Source: Phycisphaera mikurensis NBRC 102666 (GTDB taxonomy: Bacteria > Planctomycetota > Phycisphaerae > Phycisphaerales > SM1A02). Taken from it: DNA of 32,957 nt. The DNA lies in assembly GCA_945890745.1 (NCBI GenBank), contig CAMDCW010000009.1, forward strand, positions 1-32,957, written 5' to 3'. A model generated the notes under the pieces. That model was not told the origin of the DNA. It saw nothing but the letters and a program-made list of their open reading frames with translations, and searched no databases. Of this stretch, positions 26,302-32,957 are shown piece after piece. Position 1 is the stretch's first letter. Each line of letters begins with the position of its first letter. Made by a program: the position numbers and the translations under genes.

Positions 26302-28266
26302 GTGAGCGACACTACCCCTGATGAACTCCCAGATGACGCGCCGTGGTTGCGCCGCAACCGCGAACTCCTGGAGCCGGCGGTGGCGGCGACCGCCCTGCTG
26401 GCTGGCTGGCTGCTGCAGCGAAACGAAGCGCCGCTGGCCGCGTGGGGCACGCTGTTTGCCATCAGTTACGTTGTGGCCGGCTGGTCAGCGTTCGCCGAAG
26501 GAATGCGCGAACTGCGACGCGGGCACCTTGATGTGGACTTCCTCATGGCGGTGGCCGCCTTGGGTGCCGCCGCGATCGGTGAGTACGCCGAGGGCGCCAT
26601 GCTCTTGGTGCTCTTCTCACTCGGACACGGGCTGGAGCACTACGCCATGGGCCAGGCGCGTAAGGCCATCCGGTCGCTTGGACGACTCACGCCCAAGACC
26701 GCATGGGTACGCAGAGGTAACGAATTCGCTGAGGTAGCTGTCGCAAGCGTTGCACTTGGAGATCTGGTGCGCGTTCGACCCGCCGAACGTGTAGCGATGG
26801 ATGGAACGGTTGCTGCCGGTGCGAGCAGTATTGACCAAAGCCCGATTACCGGCGAAAGTATTCCAGTCGAAAAGGGCACCGGCGACGATGTGTTCGCTGG
26901 CACGCTCAATGGCGATGGCTTGCTGGAAGTGAAAGTCACGCGTATTGCTGCCGATTCCACCGTTACTCGGATGATCCGTATGGTGGAAGAAGCGCAAGGA
27001 CAGAAGTCCACCACGCAGCGCTACGCAGAGCGATTTACGCGGGTGTATGTCCCGGCCGTCATTGGCTCAACCGTTGTAATGGCCATTCTGCCCCCCGTGG
27101 TTGGATGGCTTCCGTGGAGCGATGCGTTCCTGCGGGCGATGACGCTCTTAGTTGGAGCATCTCCCTGCGCACTGGCCATCAGCACTCCAGCTGCAGTGCT
27201 CGCAGGCGTCGCCCGCGCGGCGCGACATGGCATATTGATCAAAGGTGGCGCGCATCTTGAATCACTGGGCGCCATCAATTGCTTTGCCATGGACAAGACC
27301 GGCACGTTGACGGTTGGACGGCCAGCGCTTCGCCGCGTGATTACCTTTGCAGGAGCAGACGAAGCACGCGTCCTGCGTACCGCTGCGGCTATTGAAGATC
27401 ATTCGACGCATCCACTTGCTAGCGCGATTGTTGGCGCAGCGCGATCGCGCGGCATCACCTTTGCGGCGGCGACGGACGCACAAGCGATCCGCGGCAAGGG
27501 CATGACTGGCATGGTGGATGGTGAACGCGTTCACCTGGGAGCGCTCCGACTCTTTGTTGGCGACGAAGCCGGACGCGACGCCACTGCGCCACCACGCGCC
27601 ACCGCTGAGGCCTCTGCCGCGATTGCATCGTTGGAGGCGGAAGCGTGCACGGTCATGTTGGTTGCCGCGGATGGAAAGTTCCTTGGAGCCATCGGACTGA
27701 TTGATGGGCCTCGCCCAGAAGCTGCCGAGGCGATCGCTGAACTGCATGCGCTGGGAGTCAAGCCGGTGGTCATGCTCACTGGCGACAACGAGGCGGTTGC
27801 TCAGGCCGTGGCTCGCTTGGTAGGCATTGATGAAGTGCGCGCAGCACTGATGCCAGAGAACAAAATTAATGCCGTGCGCGAACTGCAATCGCGGTACGGC
27901 GCACTTGCCATGGTGGGCGATGGTGTGAATGATGCCCCTGCACTGGCGGCTGCTACCGTTGGAATTGCCATGGGGAAATCGGGCACCGACGTTGCCCTCG
28001 AAGCTGCTGACATTGCACTGATGTCTGACGACCTCATGCGCCTGCCGTTTGCTGTTGGAATCAGCCGCGCTTCCCGATCCATCGTGCGCCAGAATGTCTT
28101 CATCTCCATGGGAATGGTCTTTACATTGATTCCCTTAGCAATCCTAGGAATCATTCCTATCTGGCTTGCCGTCATCATGCATGAAGGATCGACCGTGTCG
28201 GTCGTACTCAACAGCCTGCGGCTCCTTGGCTACAAGTTGCCGCCGCGCCCAACCGCTACTCCGTAA
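26302..28266 (+). CDS. P1B-type metal-transporting ATPase, P1B-4-like (SPC/HEGST motifs)
   Basis: GTG start. DKTGTLT phosphorylation motif, TGES, GDGVNDAPAL hinge, TM motif ASPCALAIS, C-terminal HEGSTVSVVLNSLRLLGY. Confidence 0.92.
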   Translation: MSDTTPDELPDDAPWLRRNRELLEPAVAATALLAGWLLQRNEAPLAAWGTLFAISYVVAGWSAFAEGMRELRRGHLDVDFLMAVAALGAAAIGEYAEGAMLLVLFSLGHGLEHYAMGQARKAIRSLGRLTPKTAWVRRGNEFAEVAVASVALGDLVRVRPAERVAMDGTVAAGASSIDQSPITGESIPVEKGTGDDVFAGTLNGDGLLEVKVTRIAADSTVTRMIRMVEEAQGQKSTTQRYAERFTRVYVPAVIGSTVVMAILPPVVGWLPWSDAFLRAMTLLVGASPCALAISTPAAVLAGVARAARHGILIKGGAHLESLGAINCFAMDKTGTLTVGRPALRRVITFAGADEARVLRTAAAIEDHSTHPLASAIVGAARSRGITFAAATDAQAIRGKGMTGMVDGERVHLGALRLFVGDEAGRDATAPPRATAEASAAIASLEAEACTVMLVAADGKFLGAIGLIDGPRPEAAEAIAELHALGVKPVVMLTGDNEAVAQAVARLVGIDEVRAALMPENKINAVRELQSRYGALAMVGDGVNDAPALAAATVGIAMGKSGTDVALEAADIALMSDDLMRLPFAVGISRASRSIVRQNVFISMGMVFTLIPLAILGIIPIWLAVIMHEGSTVSVVLNSLRLLGYKLPPRPTATP

Positions 28267-30458
28267 CGCGGATCGCGATATCCCGTGGCGCGGCTCAAGT
28301 ACCCGCTTGAGTAGTCATTGGCATACTCGTACCACCACGCCATACTTCCGCGCGGCGCGGTCGGACCACTGGATGCTGATGCCGCTCGCGTGCGCTCATC
28401 TTGCGCGCGACGGTTTGCGTCGCGCAGGTCACGGAGACGCGCTTCTTCCGCGCGTTCGGCGCGGCGCGCTTCGTCCGCGTTGGATCGCGCCGCTGCTTGG
28501 CGGGCACGCCATTCTGCTTCTTGCGAATCAATGCGGCGCTGATCAGCGGCACCTTGCTGCCGCGCCGCATCAGACTGTTCACGGGCATTGCGCTCGGCGG
28601 TTGCCGCGTTATCACGAGCAAGCTGCGCGGCCGTTCGAGCATTTGCCCACTGATTCCAGTACGGATTCCAATGGCGCCACCAGGATCGCCAGTCTGACCA
28701 CCAGGCGGGATTGCGCCAGCCCCAACCGCATGCGCTGGTCCAACCTGGGCACCAACCCCAGCCGATCCATCCGCCCACCAGGACATCCGGGTCAAGCGCA
28801 GGCTGTGTGTCTTGATCAGCGTCCTCAGTCGGCGGCGCAAACGTGCCGGTATTCATATCGAACGTCAAGGGAAGGTCAAAGGTCTGTGGCTGCGGCATCC
28901 ATCCGTTGTCCGCGAGTGCTACGCCAGGTTGGTCGTAACCATTGCCATAGACCACGGTGCCGTCATCGACAAACGTGCCCAAGTACGCGGGCACATACGA
29001 GAACGTCACGCTGTCAGCGGTCGATCCCACAATTTCAACTGCGGTGGCTGCATAGAGAGGCGAAAATGCTTGGATCTGCGAAATGGCGTCTGGCAAATCA
29101 TCACACACTTGCCACGGCCCTTGCGGTGCCGCAGCGCTAAACCACACCGCGTTGTCGCAGCAGTAGTAGTAACGATCGCATTCGATCACTGGCTGAGAGG
29201 CGTTTACTGAGCCGCGCAGGAGTGTGCCAGCAATGCCCTGCCAAAGCGGAGTGCCGCGCCACGTGAGGCTGCAACGGGCTGCGGCACGAACGATCTGCAC
29301 GGTGCGAGCCTCCTGCGCCGCTGCGACCGCTGCGACTGACTCCGGCGTCTGTGGAACACTCGCCTTCACGTGATCAAACACGCGGCCGCCCGGTAATGCC
29401 CGAAACGCGGCTGGAACCGCCGCTGGCGCAACGCGGGTCCACGCACCGTCCAGCGTGGACGCAGAGAACCAGCGCCCGGATGCCAGCGTCCACCACGCCG
29501 TGGGAGCCGCCGTGCGCAGGAGCACTGCACGCGAGTTCGCCACCCACTGCACGCCGGGCGCAACCTCAGCAAGGATTGGTTCGCCGTTCATGGCGATCAA
29601 TACGGTTGGTTCCGTGACCACGAACACGGCAGGGAGTGCCGCTGGCGCCGCGCTGGGCGTCGGCGCGGCGCTCGGCGTCGGCGCGGCGCTCGGCGTCTGC
29701 CCGGCTGGCGCTAACACGTTCACTCCAGCGGGCGGCATGGGCGCCGTTCCGATGGCCGCTATGACTGCGGCAGGCGGCGCAGCAACAGAACTGTAGCCCT
29801 GCGCAAGCTGCATGCTTGCCATCCAGTGACCATCACCAAGTCGAACCACAAACGATCCGTCCTGCGCTTGCAGTACCAGGAACGGTGTATTGATCACCTG
29901 TCGCCAGTTGGTGTCGGCCAAGTCTTTGAATTGCGGATCACCGTCAATGGTGATCAGCGTCGCACGCTGCCGCGCCACGCGGAAGTTTGGAACGAAGTCG
30001 CCAAGGCCGGGAGTACCCGCAGCTCGCGAATTCTCAATCTGCATGTCATGCACCAACGCGCGCCGAGTGATGCAAAAAGCACGGTTTGCAAGCGCGCGTT
30101 GGATGGCATCAATATCGTCCTGCGCCGCACCGACACCCGCAAATGTCAACGAATCAACTTGAAATGAAGCAATCTCAAGTTCGCCATCGTCCGCCGCTGA
30201 TGCCGCCTGTGCTGACACGGTCATCACGCCAATGTCCGCAGGCGAAACACTGGCTACCCCGTTACGCATACGTGTCACTGCATGGGTCAGACCCACCATG
30301 TCGCCACCGTACGAATTGAATTGGGGGGCGTAAACAACAAAACTACGATCCCCCGCACTCACTGTCTGTGGCCACGAAGATTCCGCAGCTGCCGGCATAC
30401 CAAGGCCAGCACAACATGCCATCGCGGCCACTCGGATAAGTCTCAGCAGCAATCTCAT
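28230..30458 (-). CDS. Exported Trp-rich protein with YVWFxA..GPW-type repeats and coiled-coil C-terminus
   Basis: Signal peptide (MRLLLRLIRVAAMACCAGLGMPAAAE); NAVWFSAAAPQGPWQVCDDLPDAISQI...YVPAYLGTFVDDGTVVYGNGYDQ; Trp-rich stretch; Ala/Arg/Glu-rich helix. Confidence 0.78.
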   Translation of the reverse strand: MRLLLRLIRVAAMACCAGLGMPAAAESSWPQTVSAGDRSFVVYAPQFNSYGGDMVGLTHAVTRMRNGVASVSPADIGVMTVSAQAASAADDGELEIASFQVDSLTFAGVGAAQDDIDAIQRALANRAFCITRRALVHDMQIENSRAAGTPGLGDFVPNFRVARQRATLITIDGDPQFKDLADTNWRQVINTPFLVLQAQDGSFVVRLGDGHWMASMQLAQGYSSVAAPPAAVIAAIGTAPMPPAGVNVLAPAGQTPSAAPTPSAAPTPSAAPAALPAVFVVTEPTVLIAMNGEPILAEVAPGVQWVANSRAVLLRTAAPTAWWTLASGRWFSASTLDGAWTRVAPAAVPAAFRALPGGRVFDHVKASVPQTPESVAAVAAAQEARTVQIVRAAARCSLTWRGTPLWQGIAGTLLRGSVNASQPVIECDRYYYCCDNAVWFSAAAPQGPWQVCDDLPDAISQIQAFSPLYAATAVEIVGSTADSVTFSYVPAYLGTFVDDGTVVYGNGYDQPGVALADNGWMPQPQTFDLPLTFDMNTGTFAPPTEDADQDTQPALDPDVLVGGWIGWGWCPGWTSACGWGWRNPAWWSDWRSWWRHWNPYWNQWANARTAAQLARDNAATAERNAREQSDAARQQGAADQRRIDSQEAEWRARQAAARSNADEARRAERAEEARLRDLRDANRRAQDERTRAASASSGPTAPRGSMAWWYEYANDYSSGYLSRATGYRDPRYGVAVGRGGNL
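29644..29697 (+). repeat. Three tandem 18-bp units encoding PSAAPT-type linker in the minus-strand protein
   Basis: ggcgccgcgctgggcgtc / ggcgcggcgctcggcgtc / ggcgcggcgctcggcgtc; last two units identical. Confidence 0.85.
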
Positions 30459-30877
30459 GGCTCCACCACCGCCAGCTTGGAACTTGCGCCCTTGACCCGT
30501 TCAAACGATGTCACCATCAGCTTGGACCGAGGAGCGCACGTATCACGAACCAATTCAACGTCCATAGTCATGCTGCCAATGCGCACCTTGTACTGACCAA
30601 TGTCATCCGCACACATGGGCGACTCGCGGCGCGTCTGCATGACCAGGGTTCCTTCCTCCGGGTCAAACGTAAAGGATCCCATCACCGGACGCGGCTGCTC
30701 CTTGATGGCGATCGAATACAGACCACTGCGCGAAAAGGTAATCATCGTTCCGTTCGCTGCTGCGCGCCAGTCGCCTACGACTGCCGCATCTGGCTCCTCA
30801 ACTTTGGTCCTTCCCAGGCAGCCAACAAGCATGAGGGCGGAGATGACTATCAATGCTGGTTTCGCTTGGAACATCAC
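30455..30877 (-). CDS. Small lipoprotein, hypothetical
   Basis: Lipobox LIVISALMLVGC; VVGDWRAAANGTMITFSRSGLYSIAI lipocalin-like opening; 4-nt overlap with the downstream Trp-rich protein gene. Confidence 0.68.
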   Translation of the reverse strand: MMFQAKPALIVISALMLVGCLGRTKVEEPDAAVVGDWRAAANGTMITFSRSGLYSIAIKEQPRPVMGSFTFDPEEGTLVMQTRRESPMCADDIGQYKVRIGSMTMDVELVRDTCAPRSKLMVTSFERVKGASSKLAVVEP

Positions 30878-30947
30878 CGCACGGTAGCGGAAAGTTCAAG
30901 TGCAAATCACCCGCTACGCCAACCTCCGCCCGTGAATCCATGCCTGG

Positions 30948-31646
30948 TTAGGCCCTCGGCCGCGGCATCCATCGATCCCGATCGGCAAGGGAGCGGGGAT
31001 TGAACGGTCCGCGAACGCCAGCGCCGCGCACCGATTCCTCCGGCTCATGCCCCGCCTGTTGCCGATCAAAGAGTTGCTTGCCCATGCCGTGGTCATCAAG
31101 ATCCATGGGATGCAGGCAATCGATGAACTCTGAGGCCTCGGACTCCGGAGGTAAGCAACGGGTTGGCTCATCAAGAATTCGGTAATAGAGCCGCGCATAG
31201 AGATCACGATCACAAAGATGATCGCTATTCAGAATGAATACCCCGGAAGCGGCCAGCGCCTCTACGACGGTCCAAAGCTCATCGTGCAGATCTTCGTCGG
31301 CCGCCAGATCTTGCGGCGGGACCGGCACAATGTGATGCTCCAGCAACATGGCGCGCCCGGTAGTACTCGGTGCCATTTCCATGTCATAGACAAGCGTCCA
31401 GTAGAAGCGATCCGGTTCACCGCCGGTCTCTTGAGCGGTAGAAACCAGTTCGTCGATGCGCTGGCTCCGTTCCGCAGTCTGCGCTTTCCGCATCGCGGTC
31501 GCTTCCCGTGCCAACTGCGCAAGGCGCGCCTGATCAAGCCCGCCTCGAAGGGTCCGCCTACGCCGCACCCGGCGACTCACTGACGCAACGCTACGTTGCC
31601 CCTGCGCACCAGACACACTTGCCGATCCGTCAGTTCCATAACACAT
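30948..31646 (-). CDS. Hypothetical cytoplasmic protein
   Basis: ORF 30948..31745; likely ATG at 31646 (MCYGTDGSAS) with GAGGAGG RBS upstream. No family recognised. Confidence 0.6.
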   Translation of the reverse strand: MCYGTDGSASVSGAQGQRSVASVSRRVRRRRTLRGGLDQARLAQLAREATAMRKAQTAERSQRIDELVSTAQETGGEPDRFYWTLVYDMEMAPSTTGRAMLLEHHIVPVPPQDLAADEDLHDELWTVVEALAASGVFILNSDHLCDRDLYARLYYRILDEPTRCLPPESEASEFIDCLHPMDLDDHGMGKQLFDRQQAGHEPEESVRGAGVRGPFNPRSLADRDRWMPRPRA

Positions 31647-31763
31647 GATTCCACCTCCTCGGTTGAAGATCCTTGCACGCGCAAAGTACGCAGCACTTTG
31701 ATCACAACCAGAAATGGCGGCGGAATTTCTCCGCACATTGCACATTCAGTAGCCGCACCAGCG

Positions 31764-32957
31764 TCAATGCGCGTGAATTCGGAACGTTGGCGCTTCGCCG
31801 GAACCGCCCCGCACCTTCAGCACCATGTTCAAGCGCTCGCCGGGCAGCAGGGACACCAGATTCGGTGAACATTCCGTCCAGTCACACTCCGGCTCAATCC
31901 ACAGGTCGCGCACCAATGTCCGAGCGTGGACCTGAATCCACAAGTCACTCACCGATCGCCCGGTAGTGACTTCAAATTCCGGCTTGGTTTCCGGCTGATC
32001 ACGATCAGCGGCAAACCACCACCACGCGCGCATGCGGTCGCGATCGGCCAGCGGAATCTCTTCGCCGATGGCATCGTCCTGACTGGGCACATCAACCGTT
32101 ATGCCCTCAGCGCGCGCATCGTCCGGCGCGCCCACCAGGTCCTGCACCTCCAGTGACATATCAACCGAACGCGGCGGAACCACGATGCGTTCTTGCGCCT
32201 GCGCGAAGATCTTTCCATGGACATCAATCCGCCGAACAATGACATGTGCATTCCATCGCGACACGGTGTCATTCACTAGCACCACCCGCAGCGCGCGCAC
32301 ACCATCTGCATCAGCAACACCCACGGGCTGAATGGTGACTAACTTTGGAGCCGCCGCCCGACGCACCGCGTGGTACGCCGGCTTGGGTCGCATCTTTCCA
32401 TCAATGATGCTCCAACTATGGCCAGTCCACACGTCATTGAGCTGCCAGACGAGACTTCCTGATGATCGTTCGGGATGCGCCCGCAGCCAAGTGATCGCCG
32501 TCTCCATCGCCCGCGCTTGCAATAGCTGCGCCTGCCAGTGCCACTCTGCGAAGTCACGCGCTGGACGAAACGCTGCCTCCATATAAGTTGAATACTGTGG
32601 CGCATCACCACCCGTGGCGCGTTGTCGCAATGCCAGCGCCGGCGAGCCAATCGTTAACGCCGCGTCGCCAAGCGCCTCCCGCAATGACTGCATGTTGGCG
32701 GGACCCTGATGGCCAAATTCACTGGTAAAGCGCGGCACCATTGCTCGATAGCCGTCCAACTTCAAGTCCCAGGTATGCCGATCGCCGTGGTCCGGATCAT
32801 TGGCATGCACATCAAGCGAACCACTCCACGGGCTATCCACCCAGTAGGGACGCGTTGGGTCCAACTCCGCGCAGATGCGCGGCAACAACTCTGCCCAGTA
32901 TCGAATTCCCCACGACTGCTCAGGAGCCAGCCGCTCGCGGAATCCCCACGACTGCCA
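31764..32957 (-). CDS. Glycoside hydrolase family 2 / beta-mannosidase-like protein (N-terminus beyond window)
   Basis: Frame open to base 32957 (WQSWGFRERLAPEQSWGIRYWAELLP). RPYWVDSPWSG, PRFTSEFGHQGPANMQSL (nucleophile Glu context), GSLVWQLNDVWTGHSWSIIDGKMRPKPAYHAVRRA. Confidence 0.85.
   Translation of the reverse strand, partial: WQSWGFRERLAPEQSWGIRYWAELLPRICAELDPTRPYWVDSPWSGSLDVHANDPDHGDRHTWDLKLDGYRAMVPRFTSEFGHQGPANMQSLREALGDAALTIGSPALALRQRATGGDAPQYSTYMEAAFRPARDFAEWHWQAQLLQARAMETAITWLRAHPERSSGSLVWQLNDVWTGHSWSIIDGKMRPKPAYHAVRRAAAPKLVTIQPVGVADADGVRALRVVLVNDTVSRWNAHVIVRRIDVHGKIFAQAQERIVVPPRSVDMSLEVQDLVGAPDDARAEGITVDVPSQDDAIGEEIPLADRDRMRAWWWFAADRDQPETKPEFEVTTGRSVSDLWIQVHARTLVRDLWIEPECDWTECSPNLVSLLPGERLNMVLKVRGGSGEAPTFRIHAH

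Noticed and set aside
28166-29140. 324-aa plus-strand ORF
   Set aside because: Antisense to the exported Trp-rich protein and overlaps the P1B ATPase 3' end; no recognisable domain.
1-32957. CRISPR arrays, tRNA/rRNA genes, transposases or prophage genes
   Set aside because: No regularly spaced repeats, RNA gene signatures or mobile-element proteins were recognised by eye.
32885-32957. Direct repeat of (a/g)at(t)ccccacgactgc near the right edge
   Set aside because: Reflects two SWG(I/F) codon stretches within the GH2-like coding frame; only two short copies.

Overview
A ~33 kb bacterial window of high GC content and dense coding. The gene mix (GldG-like/DUF4340 pair, PEGA-domain Ser/Thr kinase, mixed T4P/T2SS genes) loosely suggests a Planctomycetes-type genome, but that is inference. 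The centre (~6.8-23.7 kb) is a type IV pilus / type II secretion-like locus in two divergent arms. The plus arm is a major pilin, a strong hairpin terminator, then pilM-N-O-P-B-C-like genes joined by 4-nt or slightly longer overlaps. The minus arm is three or four pseudopilin-like genes, a PilQ/GspD-like secretin, a TPR lipoprotein and a membrane-anchored alpha/beta hydrolase, also mostly translationally coupled. A PEGA-domain Ser/Thr kinase lies convergent to the pilC end. Flanking genes include a GldG-like/DUF4340 pair (5' truncated), a hybrid histidine kinase, an AsmA-like protein, a SYLF protein, an FG-GAP-like propeller protein, a flavoprotein, a P1B-4-type (SPC/HEGST) metal ATPase, a Trp-rich exported protein and a GH2/beta-mannosidase-like enzyme cut by the window end. 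The best candidates for something undescribed are the large minor pilin with a beta-helix-like C-terminal region, the secretin with an unusual C-terminal tail coupled to a TPR lipoprotein and hydrolase, and the terminator between the pilin and pilM. No tRNA, rRNA, CRISPR or transposase was recognised.
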